A DNA stretch of 64,000 bases from Castellaniella defragrans (GCF_014203015.1 NZ_JACHIB010000001.1:124001-188000), one strand, 5' to 3'; shown: positions 29,448 through 37,603, counted from the stretch's first letter. Made by a program: numbers and translations. Notes: generated by a model not told the origin, from the letters alone.

Positions 29448-30565
29448 CGGCCGCCTCCGGCCGGCGCGGCGGCATGGGGCCGGTAGGGCACGGCCTGGAC
29501 GCGCTGGCCTTCGGACACCGTGTGCGCACCCTGGGCGAGCACGATCTGGCCGGGCTCGATGCCGGCCGCGACCGTCACGGTGTCGGCGCCATAGGCGGCG
29601 ACCTCGACCGGCCGCAGGGCCAGCGCGCCCCCGGCGCCCACGACCCAGACCGCCGGCCCGTCTCCCCGATGGAACAGCGCCGTGGCGGGCAGGGTGTAGC
29701 GGGGCGCGCCGGCCGCGGGCGCCCGGAAGCGGACCGTGGCCGTCATCCCCAGGCGCAGCGCCGGGTCCGCCGCGTCGAGCCGCAGCTTCACCCGGAAACC
29801 GAGGCTCGCCGGATCGGCGGCCCGGGCGACTTCCCGCACGCGGGCGGGCAGCCGCACGCCCGGAAGCGCCATCGGCTCGACCTCGGCCGCCTGGCCAGGC
29901 CCGATCCCCGCCACGCGGCGTGCGGGCAGGTCGGCGACGGCCTCCAGGCCGTCTCCCCAGGCCAGGGTGTACACGGGCTGGCCCGCCGCGACGTTCTGGC
30001 CCGTCCCGGCCTGCTCGGCGACGATCACGCCGTCGTGGCCGGCGGCCAGCCGCGTGTAGGCCATCTGGTCGCGCGCCCGCGCCAGGGCCTGGCGGGCCTG
30101 TTCGTACTGCGCCCGCGCCTGGGCCAGCTGGGCGCGCGTCTGTTCCGCCTGGGCCTGGGCGATCAGCCCCTCGCGCCCCTGGGCCTGGTCGCGCCGCCCC
30201 TGCCGCTCGGCCACGTCCAGCGCTTCGCGCGCGGCCTGATGGGCGGCCTGGGCCGCCGCCAGGTTCTGGCGCCAGAGTTCGGGATCGAGTTCCGCCAGGA
30301 GCTGCCCGGCGCGCACGGCGTCGCCCAGCCCCGCGTGGCGCTGCAGGATCAGCCCCGCCTGCCGGAACGACAGCGGCATGGATTCGGGCGCGGCGATCAC
30401 GCCCGGCGCGGTCCAGACGGCGGGGTCCGCATCGGGCCGGACCTCGACCGTCGGCGCCGGACGCGGCGGCGGCTCGGCCTGCTCGCGCGCGCCGCAGGCG
30501 GACAGGGCCGCGCAGACGGCGATCAGGACCAGACGGTACGGCGGACGGGCGAGGATGTCTTTCAT
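29444..30565 (-). CDS. RND efflux membrane-fusion lipoprotein
   Basis: 373 residues with a lipobox (CAALSACGA), a biotinyl-lipoyl-like hairpin split by an Ala/Gln-rich coiled coil at about 100-170 (AAAQAAHQAAREALDVAERQ, QAEQTRAQLAQARAQYEQ) and the beta-barrel and membrane-proximal domains. It bridges the RND pump and the outer-membrane channel. It is the first gene of the operon, 280 bases from the divergent TetR gene, and is presumably repressed by it through the palindrome between them. Confidence 0.9.
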   Translation of the reverse strand: MKDILARPPYRLVLIAVCAALSACGAREQAEPPPRPAPTVEVRPDADPAVWTAPGVIAAPESMPLSFRQAGLILQRHAGLGDAVRAGQLLAELDPELWRQNLAAAQAAHQAAREALDVAERQGRRDQAQGREGLIAQAQAEQTRAQLAQARAQYEQARQALARARDQMAYTRLAAGHDGVIVAEQAGTGQNVAAGQPVYTLAWGDGLEAVADLPARRVAGIGPGQAAEVEPMALPGVRLPARVREVARAADPASLGFRVKLRLDAADPALRLGMTATVRFRAPAAGAPRYTLPATALFHRGDGPAVWVVGAGGALALRPVEVAAYGADTVTVAAGIEPGQIVLAQGAHTVSEGQRVQAVPYRPHAAAPAGGGR

Positions 30566-30670
30566 GTGCGTCCCAGCGAGCGACGGCCGGGCAACCCGGC
30601 GAACGGCCCCGGCCCGCGCGCTCGCCGGCCGTCATGCCGACGGGGAGTTTATTTCAATACAATATCGAAT

Positions 30671-30692
30671 TCAAATACATTGATGTATTTGA
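30671..30692. promoter_or_regulatory. 22-base perfect palindrome, candidate TetR operator
   Basis: TCAAATACAT and its exact complement ATGTATTTGA are separated by TG. The site stands in an AT-rich stretch between the divergent efflux operon and tetR-type gene, about 106 bases from the former and 154 from the latter. Length and symmetry suit a TetR dimer. Confidence 0.75.
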
Positions 30693-30715
30693 AGCGCAGG
30701 AGCCGACGGGTAGGT

Positions 30716-30755
30716 GCCGGAGCGCGGGGGCCGGAGCGCGGACGCCGAAGCGCAG
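30716..30755 (+). repeat. Three 14-base tandem repeats before the TetR gene
   Basis: GCCGGAGCGCGG recurs at 30716 and 30730, and a variant GCCGAAGCGCAG at 30744, giving a strict 14-base period. They lie between the operator and the TetR start, so they fall in its leader. The role is unknown; they may be simple slippage products. Confidence 0.6.
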
Positions 30756-30845
30756 AGGCCGGGGCGGGATGCGGACACGGGGATGCAGGCGCGCCCGGAT
30801 CCGCGCATGCGCGGACCCACGGTTTGTTCCTACAATCCGGACATC

Positions 30846-31520
30846 ATGAAGACGAAAATCCGCCTGACCCGCGAGCAGAGCCGGGCACAGACCCGGCAGC
30901 GGCTGCTCGACGCAGCGCGCACCCTGTTCGCCGCGCAGGGCTACGCGGCCACCAGCGTCGAGCAGATCGCGCTGGAGGCCGGCTACACCCGGGGCGCCTT
31001 CTATTCCAATTTCCGGGACAAGACGGGCATCTTCCTGACGCTGCTGCGGTGCGAGCACGAACGCATCATGGCGGAACTGCAGGCGCTGCTGGACGCGCCC
31101 GCCCCCGAAAGCCAGGCAAGCCCGCCGCACCGGGACCTGCTGGAATCGCGGCTGCTGGCGCACTACGCGCGGCTGCAGCTGGATTCCCAGCGGCTGGCGC
31201 TGATGCTGGAGGCGCGGCTGCACGCGGCGCGGGACGCGGCCTTCGAGCCGCATTTCCGCCGCTTCCGGGAGGATCTGCTGGAGGCCGTGGGCCGCTACGC
31301 CCGGACCTTCGCGCAACGCGCCGGGCTGGCGCTGTCCATGAGTCCGGAAGACCTGGCCTTCGGCTTCGTGGCGCTGTGCGACGGCTGTGCGCTGCACCGG
31401 CTGGCGGGCAGCCCGCCGGGCGACGAGGACATCGAACGCATCCTGCGCGCCTTCATGAAGCGGATGGCGTTCGAGCCGCCCGGGCCGTCCCGATCCTCCG
31501 AACCGCCCGGGTCGCCCTAA
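30846..31520 (+). CDS. TetR family transcriptional regulator of the efflux operon
   Basis: 224 residues. The N-terminal helix-turn-helix is clear: RQRLLDAARTLFAAQGY, SVEQIALEAGYTRGAFYSNF at about 15-60. The C-terminal ligand domain is variable and ends in a Pro/Ser tail. The start MKTKIRLTREQSRAQTRQ is preferred over upstream in-frame starts by the family pattern. Divergent orientation and the palindrome suggest it represses the RND operon and itself, with an unknown inducer. Confidence 0.9.
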   Translation: MKTKIRLTREQSRAQTRQRLLDAARTLFAAQGYAATSVEQIALEAGYTRGAFYSNFRDKTGIFLTLLRCEHERIMAELQALLDAPAPESQASPPHRDLLESRLLAHYARLQLDSQRLALMLEARLHAARDAAFEPHFRRFREDLLEAVGRYARTFAQRAGLALSMSPEDLAFGFVALCDGCALHRLAGSPPGDEDIERILRAFMKRMAFEPPGPSRSSEPPGSP

Positions 31521-31616
31521 CAGTCGGGATTGCTCCGACCGTCCGGACCGCCCGAGCCGTCCGCGTCCCGAGGGAGGGGCGGCCGCCCCGGCGCGGAGAT
31601 GCGCCGGGCGCACCCA

Positions 31617-31643
31617 GGAAAACGGCCCGCCGGAGCGGGCCGT
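31617..31643 (-). terminator. Rho-independent terminator after metK
   Basis: On the reverse strand ACGGCCCGC and GCGGGCCGT form a perfect 9-base-pair stem with a 4-base loop, followed by a short TTTT run. It is 41 bases beyond the metK stop. The short T tract lowers confidence slightly. Confidence 0.65.
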
Positions 31644-31683
31644 GCGGGCCGTGTGCCGCGAACCGTACTGCCGGCCGCCGTCC

Positions 31684-32847
31684 TCAGGCCGCGGCTTTCA
31701 GGATCTGCACCTTGTCGGTGGCTTCCCAGCTGAATTCCGGCTCGCTGCGGCCGAAATGGCCGTAGGCGGCGGACTTGGAATAGATGGGGCGCAGCAGGTC
31801 GAGCATGTTGATGATGCCCTTGGGGCGCAGGTCGAAGTGCTCGCGCACCAGGCGCGCGATCTGCTCGTCGGGGATCACGCCCGTGCCTTCGGTGTAGACC
31901 GTGATGTTGATCGGCTCGGCCACCCCGATGGCGTAGCTGACCTGCACCTGGCACTGGCGCGCCAGGCCGGCGGCGACGATGTTCTTGGCCACGTAGCGCG
32001 CGGCGTAGGCGGCGGACCGGTCGACCTTGGACGGGTCCTTGCCGGAGAACGCGCCGCCGCCGTGCGGGCAGGCGCCGCCGTAGGTGTCGACGATGATCTT
32101 GCGGCCCGTCAGGCCGCAGTCGCCCTGCGGCCCGCCGATGACGAACTTGCCGGTGGGATTGATCAGGAACCGGGTCTTGTCCGTGAGCAGGCCGTCGGCG
32201 AAGACCGGGCGGATGATGTGCTCGATGGCGGCGTCGCGGATCTCGGCCTGGGAGATGTCGGGATGGTGCTGGGTGGACAGCACCACGGTATCGACCTCGG
32301 CCGGCTTGCCGTCGACGTAGCGGAAGGTGACCTGCGATTTCGCGTCCGGGCGCAGCCACGGCAGGCGGCCGTCCTTGCGCAGTTCGGCCTGGCGCTGCAC
32401 GATGCGGTGCGCGTACCAGATCGGCGCGGGCATCAGGTCGGGGGTTTCGTCGCAGGCGTAGCCGAACATCAGGCCCTGGTCGCCGGCGCCCTGGTTCAGG
32501 ATTTCTTCCGGCGAGCGGTCCACGCCCTGGGCGATGTCGGGGGACTGCTTGTCGTAGGCGACCAGCACCGCGCAGCCCTTGTAGTCGATGCCGTAGTCGG
32601 TGTTGTCGTAGCCGATGCGGCGGATCGTGTCGCGCGCGACCTGGATGTAATCCACGTTGGCGGTCGAGGTGATCTCGCCGGCCAGCACGACCAGGCCGGT
32701 GTTGCAGAGGGTTTCGGCGGCGACGCGGGAATTCGGGTCCTGTTCGAGCAGCGCATCGAGGATGGCGTCGGAGATCTGGTCGGCGACCTTGTCGGGGTGC
32801 CCTTCGGAAACGGATTCGGAGGTAAAGAGAAAATCGTTGTTTGCCAC
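31684..32847 (-). CDS. metK: S-adenosylmethionine synthetase
   Basis: 387 residues starting at a GTG (protein [20 protein letters not shown]). The ATP-binding and metal motifs are all visible: [48 protein letters not shown] and the closing GHFGR region. It makes SAM from methionine and ATP. AGGA lies 8 bases before the GTG; the frame is open to 32910, but homologues begin at ANNDFLF. With ahcY and metF elsewhere in the window it completes much of the methyl cycle. Confidence 0.96.
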   Translation of the reverse strand: MANNDFLFTSESVSEGHPDKVADQISDAILDALLEQDPNSRVAAETLCNTGLVVLAGEITSTANVDYIQVARDTIRRIGYDNTDYGIDYKGCAVLVAYDKQSPDIAQGVDRSPEEILNQGAGDQGLMFGYACDETPDLMPAPIWYAHRIVQRQAELRKDGRLPWLRPDAKSQVTFRYVDGKPAEVDTVVLSTQHHPDISQAEIRDAAIEHIIRPVFADGLLTDKTRFLINPTGKFVIGGPQGDCGLTGRKIIVDTYGGACPHGGGAFSGKDPSKVDRSAAYAARYVAKNIVAAGLARQCQVQVSYAIGVAEPINITVYTEGTGVIPDEQIARLVREHFDLRPKGIINMLDLLRPIYSKSAAYGHFGRSEPEFSWEATDKVQILKAAA

Positions 32848-33014
32848 AGCGATGCGTCCTGTAAAAACGCCGGGGTCCGCCGGCGCGAGGTTGAACGAAA
32901 CGCGTTGCACCTCTTCAGGATATCGGGGCGCGACGCTTTAGCGGAAATGAGCCCGGCCGGATCGGGCCGCCGGGTGATCGCTCCGCAAGTTGTCGGTTAA
33001 CTCAGCGATCCCGG

Positions 33015-33033
33015 CCATTTTAAGCGAAAATGG
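33015..33033. promoter_or_regulatory. Inverted repeat between metK and the acyltransferase genes
   Basis: CCATTTT-AAGCG-AAAATGG is a 7+7 base perfect inverted repeat in the 286-base divergent region. On the metK strand it includes a TTAAAAT that could be a -10. It is a candidate operator or promoter element for one or both directions. Confidence 0.4.
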
Positions 33034-33133
33034 AAACCGTCCGAAAGAAAGCATATTCCCCGGTGTGGTGTTTGCCCGGCCCGCGCATCCGCGGACCGGG
33101 CGGCGCGCCGGAGCCAGACCGCCTCTCCATTTC

Positions 33134-34006
33134 ATGCCGCTGTCCCTCGTCCGCCTGCTGGCCGCGCTGCCCCTGTCCTGGCTCCAGGCCATCGGCCGGC
33201 TGCTCGGCACGGCCGTCTACCTGTTCCCCGGCCGCTACCGCCGCCGCCTGCGGGCTAACGCCGCCCAGGCGGGCTATGCCGACCCCGCCTTCGCCCGCCG
33301 CGCGGCCGCCGAATCCGGCGCCATGATCCTGGAGATCCCCAAGGTCTGGTGGCGCACGCCGCAGTGCCTGGCCCTGACGGGCGGCGACCAGGAATCCGTG
33401 GTGCGCGAGGCCCTGGCCGAAGGCCGGGGCGTGCTGTACCTGACACCCCACCTGGGCTGCTTCGAGATCACCGCGCGCCACCTGACGCAATACGGCCCGC
33501 TGACGGTGATGTTCCGCCCTTCGCGCAGCCCGCTGCTGGACCCCATCGTCGAATCCGCGCGCGACATGCACAATCTGCGCGCCGTGCCGGCCAACCGCAA
33601 CGGCGTGCGCGAATTCGTGCGCGCCCTCAAGCGCGGCGAGGCCGTGGGCATGCTGCCCGACCAGGTGCCACGCGAAGGCGACGGCGTCTGGCTGCCCTTC
33701 TTCGGCCGCCACGCCCTGACCATGACCCTGGCCGCGCGCCTCGCCCTGCAGACAGGCGTGGCCGTGATCCTGACCGCCGGCGAGCGCCTGCCGGGCGGGC
33801 GCGGCTGGCGCATCCACTACCTGCGCCTGTCCGAGCCGCTGCCCGACGACCCCACTGCGCTGGCCGCCGCCATCAACCAGGCGATGGAGGCCCTGATCCG
33901 GCGCTTCCCGGAGCAGTACCTGTGGAGCTACAACCGCTACAAGCAGCCGGACGATGCGCCGCCCCACCCCGGCGAATCCGCGCCGGCGCCCCATGAACCG
34001 GCCTGA
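33134..34006 (+). CDS. LpxL/HtrB-type lipid A acyltransferase (first copy)
   Basis: 290 residues. An N-terminal membrane segment precedes the catalytic motif PHLGCFE (His-x4-Glu), with FRPSRSPLLD, RNGVREFVRALKRGEAVGMLPDQVP and WLPFFGR, all standard for Kdo-dependent lipid A acyltransferases. They add secondary acyl chains to lipid A at the inner membrane. The Met at 33134 fits the family start; the frame is open to 32990. A second, divergent paralogue follows after 41 bases. Bordetella species carry two adjacent lpxL homologues, which fits this pair. Confidence 0.9.
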   Translation: MPLSLVRLLAALPLSWLQAIGRLLGTAVYLFPGRYRRRLRANAAQAGYADPAFARRAAAESGAMILEIPKVWWRTPQCLALTGGDQESVVREALAEGRGVLYLTPHLGCFEITARHLTQYGPLTVMFRPSRSPLLDPIVESARDMHNLRAVPANRNGVREFVRALKRGEAVGMLPDQVPREGDGVWLPFFGRHALTMTLAARLALQTGVAVILTAGERLPGGRGWRIHYLRLSEPLPDDPTALAAAINQAMEALIRRFPEQYLWSYNRYKQPDDAPPHPGESAPAPHEPA

Positions 34007-34047
34007 GCGTGCGGCCCGCGCCGCCGCCCTTCCCCGCTTTCCCGACC

Positions 34048-34938
34048 ATGGCTTTCGATAAAAAACCCCTGCTGCGCGCCGTCCTGGGCCATTTCGGCCG
34101 CTGCTCCACCGCCGCGCGGCTGCGCTGGGGACGCTTCCTGGGGTGGCTCACGCCCCGCCTGCTGCGCTCGCGCGCCCACATCGTCCGGGTGAACCTGGAA
34201 CGCTGCTTTCCCGGCCTGTCGCCGTCCGAGCGCGACGCCCTGGCGCGCCGCCATTTCCGTCTGCTGGCCCAGTCCTTCGTCGACCGGGGCCTGTGCTGGT
34301 TCGGCGCGCCCGAGCGCATCATGAACACGGTGGAACTGCACGGCGAGCACCACCTGCAGGCGCTGCTGGACCAGGGGCGCCGCATCCTGATGTTCGCGCC
34401 GCACTTCATCGCCCTGGACGCCGCGGCCACGCGCCTGACCCTGTTCCTGAAGGAGTCGGCCACGCTGTACACGCGCCAGAGCGACGCCGACGTGGACGAG
34501 ATCGTGCGCCTGGGGCGCGGGCGCTTCAACCAGGTGCACCTGGTCAGCCGCCACGACGGCGTGCGCGGCCTGATCCGGCACCTGCGCAAGGGCATCCCCG
34601 TGTACTACCTGCCGGACATGGACTTCGGCCGCCAGGGCAGCGCCTTCATTCCCTTCTTCGGCGTGCCCGCCGCCACCCTGCTGTCGGCCGCGCAGATCGC
34701 CGCCGCCTGGGACGCCGTGGTGGTGCCGGTCATCAGCCGCCTGGATCCCGAGACGGGCCGCTACCGGGTGGACGTCGGCCCGCCCGTGGAGGACTTCCCC
34801 GGCGACGACGGCCCCGAGGCCGCCACCGCCCGCCTGAACACCCTGATCGAGGACGAGGTCCGCCGCGATCCGGCGCAGTACTACTGGGTGCACCGGAGGT
34901 TCAAGACGCGGCCGGAGGGGGAGAAGGGGTTCTATTGA
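34048..34938 (+). CDS. LpxL/HtrB-type lipid A acyltransferase (second copy)
   Basis: 296 residues. The catalytic motif here is PHFIALD (His-x4-Asp), with YTRQSDADVDEIV, LIRHLRKGIPVYYLPDMDFG, IPFFGVPAAT and a C-terminal YYWVHRRFKTRPEGE typical of HtrB. It differs enough from the first copy to act on another position of lipid A. The ATG at 34048 is preferred, but a GTG at 34009 would start directly after the first gene; neither has a strong ribosome site. It is the last ordinary gene before the accessory patch. Confidence 0.9.
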   Translation: MAFDKKPLLRAVLGHFGRCSTAARLRWGRFLGWLTPRLLRSRAHIVRVNLERCFPGLSPSERDALARRHFRLLAQSFVDRGLCWFGAPERIMNTVELHGEHHLQALLDQGRRILMFAPHFIALDAAATRLTLFLKESATLYTRQSDADVDEIVRLGRGRFNQVHLVSRHDGVRGLIRHLRKGIPVYYLPDMDFGRQGSAFIPFFGVPAATLLSAAQIAAAWDAVVVPVISRLDPETGRYRVDVGPPVEDFPGDDGPEAATARLNTLIEDEVRRDPAQYYWVHRRFKTRPEGEKGFY

Positions 34939-34943
34939 CCCAT

Positions 34944-34989
34944 CCTCATGGACGTTACATCATATGAAAAATGGTAACGTCTTCTGAGG
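34944..34989. other. Interrupted stem-loop at the left edge of the accessory patch
   Basis: GACGTTAC (34951-34958) pairs perfectly with GTAACGTC (34974-34981), and CCTCA (34944-34948) with TGAGG (34985-34989) outside it. The 15-base loop is AT-rich. It starts only 6 bases after the acyltransferase stop. It could be an operator, an RNA hairpin or part of a junction. Confidence 0.45.
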
Positions 34990-35055
34990 GAAATGCAAGG
35001 TCATGCGGTCCGGCCGCGATGCAAACAATGTCTCGGACAAACTCAAGTCGGCCAG

Positions 35056-35087
35056 ATCGCGCTCCGCAGGGGCGCGTGGATTGAAAC
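35056..35087 (+). CRISPR. Isolated type I-C-like CRISPR repeat (left copy)
   Basis: The 32-base unit ends in GGGGCGCGTGGATTGAAAC, the hallmark of type I-C repeats, and contains the expected GCGCTCC/GGGGCGC hairpin. Thirty bases are identical to a second copy at 36565-36594. No further repeat occurs at spacer distance on either side, and there are no cas genes in the window, so this is an orphan unit. Confidence 0.75.
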
Positions 35088-35096
35088 CTGTGGATG

Positions 35097-35552
35097 TCAG
35101 GCATGCCCACCCTTGGGAGCATGGTTTTTGCTTCGCTCAACCTCAAGCCATTTACATGCCAGCCCGACCACCTTGGGGATTGGCTTGCTGCCGGTGCGGT
35201 AGTGGGCGATCATGCGCCGGGTCATGCCCAGTGTTTCGGCGGCACCGCTCAGTGATAGGTCATTGCGTTGCATCCAGGCGTTGAACTCCGACGCCGTGGG
35301 CAGCCCGGCTTGTTCTCGGCCAAGCTCGTACAGGCGGTCGGCGCCCATATCGAGCCCATCTGGCCAGTCCAGGCCGTGGCCCCAGTCGTCGCGTTGCATC
35401 TTTGCGAAGAACTCGTCGTTTCGCAGCGCATCGAAGGGTGGGTTGGCGAGATCGGACAGATCGACGCGCAGGGTTTCACCGGTGCTCCAGTCGATCTCTA
35501 CGGTCAAGGGGCCGACGATGCGGGCGTCCTTGATGTTCGGTGGGGTTTTCAT
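35097..35552 (-). CDS. DUF2442-XRE type protein, probable antitoxin-like partner of DUF4160
   Basis: 151 residues. The N-terminal half (IVGPLTVEIDWSTGETLRVD, LANPPFDALRNDEFF) matches the DUF2442 pattern of about 80 residues. The C-terminal half has a helix-turn-helix (LSLSGAAETLGMTRRMIAHY). The start overlaps the stop of the DUF4160 gene (ATGA). DUF4160-DUF2442 pairs are common in accessory DNA and are suspected toxin-antitoxin modules, but a toxic activity is not established. The gene ends 9 bases from the left CRISPR repeat, so its last residues may be altered by the junction. Confidence 0.8.
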   Translation of the reverse strand: MKTPPNIKDARIVGPLTVEIDWSTGETLRVDLSDLANPPFDALRNDEFFAKMQRDDWGHGLDWPDGLDMGADRLYELGREQAGLPTASEFNAWMQRNDLSLSGAAETLGMTRRMIAHYRTGSKPIPKVVGLACKWLEVERSKNHAPKGGHA

Positions 35553-35782
35553 GGATTCAGCCTCCGGTATTCGGTCATGTATTTCGTGGTGTTTTCCTGA
35601 ATGTCTTCGAGAGCAGGAATCAGTCGCTTTGCCGGGGTGACGCCACCCGCCAGGACTCGGCACGTTTCGATGGACACCGATACCCGGCTACCGTCGCGAA
35701 ATTCGACATGGACATGAGGAACGCCGTGCTCGTTGCCATTGATACGGATACGCCAGTCGTCGTGTGGTGGATAGGTCGTCAT
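35549..35782 (-). CDS. DUF4160 domain protein, possible toxin-like partner
   Basis: 77 residues with the DUF4160 signature: a short basic region, then EHGVPHVHVEFRDGSRVSVSIETC and a helical C-terminus. HxPHVHV is the family's conserved histidine cluster. It precedes the DUF2442-XRE gene with a 4-base overlap, and a palindrome covers its promoter region. Base composition is visibly less GC-rich than flanking genes, consistent with horizontal transfer. Confidence 0.8.
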   Translation of the reverse strand: MTTYPPHDDWRIRINGNEHGVPHVHVEFRDGSRVSVSIETCRVLAGGVTPAKRLIPALEDIQENTTKYMTEYRRLNP

Positions 35783-35792
35783 AGGCGTATAG

Positions 35793-35811
35793 TAGTGTAA
35801 TTATTACACTA
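35793..35811. promoter_or_regulatory. 19-base palindrome upstream of the DUF4160-DUF2442 pair
   Basis: TAGTGTAAT-T-ATTACACTA is perfect, AT-rich, and lies 10 bases before the DUF4160 start codon. It probably overlaps the promoter and would be a natural autoregulatory operator for the XRE-containing partner. Confidence 0.7.
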
Positions 35812-36024
35812 TATCAAGATGGCCGGAGCGTTTCCTGTCTCAGCGGCATTCGGAGGGTTACTGTCGAATGTGCGCCGGGTCGGCGGCTTCGGCGGGGCCT
35901 GCGTCTGCGCCTGGGGCCATGTAACAGGCGCAGGCTGATCACAGGGAAGGGCGGCGTATTCGCGCCGCCCTCGTTCTTCATGCGCGACTATCCTCTGTGC
36001 CTTTTTGATACGGGGGTGGTGACG

Positions 36025-36240
36025 ATGGGCGCTGCGAATCAGATTTCGACGCAGAGGTTTCCCTTTGGGCGGGACATGGTGTTTGCCGCCTTTGTCCGGT
36101 CGGTGAGGGCGTGCGGATATGACCTGGAAAGCGCCGACGAGTATGAGAAAGTCCAGGCCCGCATGGTCAAGAGCGCCAATACGACCTATCGGGGGATCAC
36201 CGAGACGAGGGAGGGCGATCCTATATTGCCCTTCCCAGGG
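36025..36240 (+). pseudogene. Truncated open frame in the accessory patch
   Basis: The frame starting MGAANQISTQRFPFGRDMVF reads plausible protein (RSVRACGYDLESADEYEKVQARM) for about 70 residues. It then runs into the antisense of the XRE gene, where the frame stays open to 36444 but reads like shadow sequence. It looks like the 5' part of a small gene whose 3' part has been lost. I do not recognise the product. A low-GC context and no clear ribosome site make expression doubtful. Confidence 0.4.
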
Positions 36241-36243
36241 GCG

Positions 36244-36540
36244 TCAGAAGTCCAGTTGCTCCAGCGTGACACCCATCGCAGCGGCAATGCGCTCCCGGAT
36301 CGCTTTCTTGGGCTTGGCGTCTGGCGCTTCCATTGCAGCATAGCTTGGCTGGCGAATCTCCAGGCGTCGCGCCATTTCGGTTTGCGTCAGGCCCAGATGC
36401 TCACGCCAGGCGCGAATCACGCTCCAGTCGTTCTTCACGGATAGGCGCATGACTTCGTGAGGCGTTGTGCGATCGGCGGGGATGCGGCCAGCGGGCTTTT
36501 GCCCGCCGGTGAGCTTGATGTATTCGTCGTAGGGCAGCAC
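36244..36540 (-). CDS. XRE-family antitoxin-like regulator, probably missing its N-terminus
   Basis: 98 residues from a GTG. VLPYDEYIKLTGG is the internal start of the Phd/XRE antitoxin pattern, followed by a helix-turn-helix, WREHLGLTQTEMARRLEIRQPSYAAME. The frame continues upstream as KPAFV, the residues that precede this motif in relatives, and then runs straight into the CRISPR repeat at 36563. The original start codon therefore seems to have been replaced. No toxin gene lies next to it, so it is an orphan. Confidence 0.7.
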   Translation of the reverse strand: MLPYDEYIKLTGGQKPAGRIPADRTTPHEVMRLSVKNDWSVIRAWREHLGLTQTEMARRLEIRQPSYAAMEAPDAKPKKAIRERIAAAMGVTLEQLDF

Positions 36541-36562
36541 AACGAAGGCCGGCTTGGTGTGA

Positions 36563-36660
36563 AGCGCGCTCCGCAGGGGCGCGTGGATTGAAACGCGTCG
36601 ACACCCTGCTCGCGGTGGAGCCGTTCTGATTGCGCTTCATAGGAGCGCACAGATCGAAAC
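36563..36660 (+). CRISPR. Relict type I-C-like CRISPR unit: repeat, one spacer-sized gap, decayed repeat
   Basis: The right repeat ends at 36594 with the same 30 bases as the left copy. A 34-base gap (36595-36628) follows, the normal I-C spacer length. A degenerate repeat then occupies 36629-36660 and still ends in GATCGAAAC. It matches the intact repeat at 22 of 31 positions, and all nine differences are transitions. Decay of the last repeat is typical of the trailer end of an array, so the leader would lie to the left. No cas genes are in the window. Confidence 0.72.
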
Positions 36661-36713
36661 ACGCCGGGACGCTTCCCCGCGATCCAGTGCGCATCGAGCG
36701 GCCCGGCGTGTTT
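36657..36713. other. 12-base perfect inverted repeat in the dapF leader
   Basis: AAACACGCCGGG (36657-36668) and CCCGGCGTGTTT (36702-36713) are exact complements separated by 33 bases. The left arm overlaps the end of the decayed CRISPR repeat. The right arm ends 17 bases before dapF. It could fold as a long-loop hairpin in the dapF leader or act as a two-way stop. Confidence 0.5.
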
Positions 36714-36730
36714 GAGAGGATAATGCTGCG

Positions 36731-37603
36731 ATGATCTGGAACTTCACCAAAATGCACGGCGCGGGCAACGATTTCGTCGTCCTGGACGGCGTGCGCCAGT
36801 CCATCGAACTCACGCCCGATCGCGTCCGGGCGCTGGCCGACCGCCATCGCGGCGTCGGCGCCGACCAGATCCTGCTGGTCGAAGACCCCCTGCATCCGGA
36901 CGCGGACTTCCGCTACCGGATCTTCAATGCCGACGGCGGCGAGGTCGAGCACTGCGGCAACGGCGCGCGCTGCTTCGTGCGCTTCGTGCACGAGCAGGGC
37001 CTGTCGCGGCGCAATCCGCTGCGCGCCGAGATCGCCACGGGGCTGATCGTGCTGCACGAGGCCGACGACGGCCAGGTGAGCGTGGACATGGGCCGCACCG
37101 CCTTCGCGCCCGCGGACCTGGCTTTCGATCCCGCCGGCCTGGAAACCCGCGCCTGCGGCGGCGACACCCTGTACCGCCTGGACCTGCCGCCCGAGGCGGG
37201 CGAGGCCTGGTGCTCGCTGGTGGCGATCTCCAACCCCCACGCCGTGGTCCAGGTGGACGACGCGGACGCGCATCCCGTCGCCCGGATCGGGCCGGCGATC
37301 GAATCCCATCCCCGCTTCGCCCAGCGCGTCAATGCGGGCTTCATGCAGGTGATCGACCGCCACCACATCCGCCTGCGGGTCTACGAACGCGGCGCGGGCG
37401 AAACGCTGGCCTGCGGCACCGGCGCCTGCGCCGCTGCCGTGGCCGGCATCCGACGCGGCCTGCTGGACAGCCCGGTGCGGGTGGACACGCGCGGCGGAGT
37501 CCTGCGGATCGAATGGGACGGCCAGGTCCTGCGCATGCAGGGGCCGGCGACCACGGTATTCCATGGCCGGATCGACATCGACGCGCTGGTCGCGTCCTTC
37601 TGA
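36731..37603 (+). CDS. dapF: Diaminopimelate epimerase
   Basis: 290 residues. The two catalytic cysteines occur in EHCGNGARC and ACGTGACAA, with [14 protein letters not shown] at the start and [10 protein letters not shown] before the second cysteine. The enzyme converts LL- to meso-diaminopimelate for peptidoglycan and lysine. GAGAGG lies 11 bases before the ATG. It starts the conserved dapF-DUF484-xerC operon. Confidence 0.96.
   Translation: MIWNFTKMHGAGNDFVVLDGVRQSIELTPDRVRALADRHRGVGADQILLVEDPLHPDADFRYRIFNADGGEVEHCGNGARCFVRFVHEQGLSRRNPLRAEIATGLIVLHEADDGQVSVDMGRTAFAPADLAFDPAGLETRACGGDTLYRLDLPPEAGEAWCSLVAISNPHAVVQVDDADAHPVARIGPAIESHPRFAQRVNAGFMQVIDRHHIRLRVYERGAGETLACGTGACAAAVAGIRRGLLDSPVRVDTRGGVLRIEWDGQVLRMQGPATTVFHGRIDIDALVASF

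Noticed and set aside
32850-33130. SAM riboswitch in the metK leader
   Set aside because: I could not match any SAM-class aptamer consensus in the metK leader; only a short inverted repeat is evident.
34996-35026. Possible further decayed CRISPR repeat left of the left repeat (ends GATGCAAAC at about spacer distance)
   Set aside because: Only about 12-13 of 31 bases match, the differences are not mainly transitions, and the gap of 30 bases is shorter than a I-C spacer. It is not above chance.
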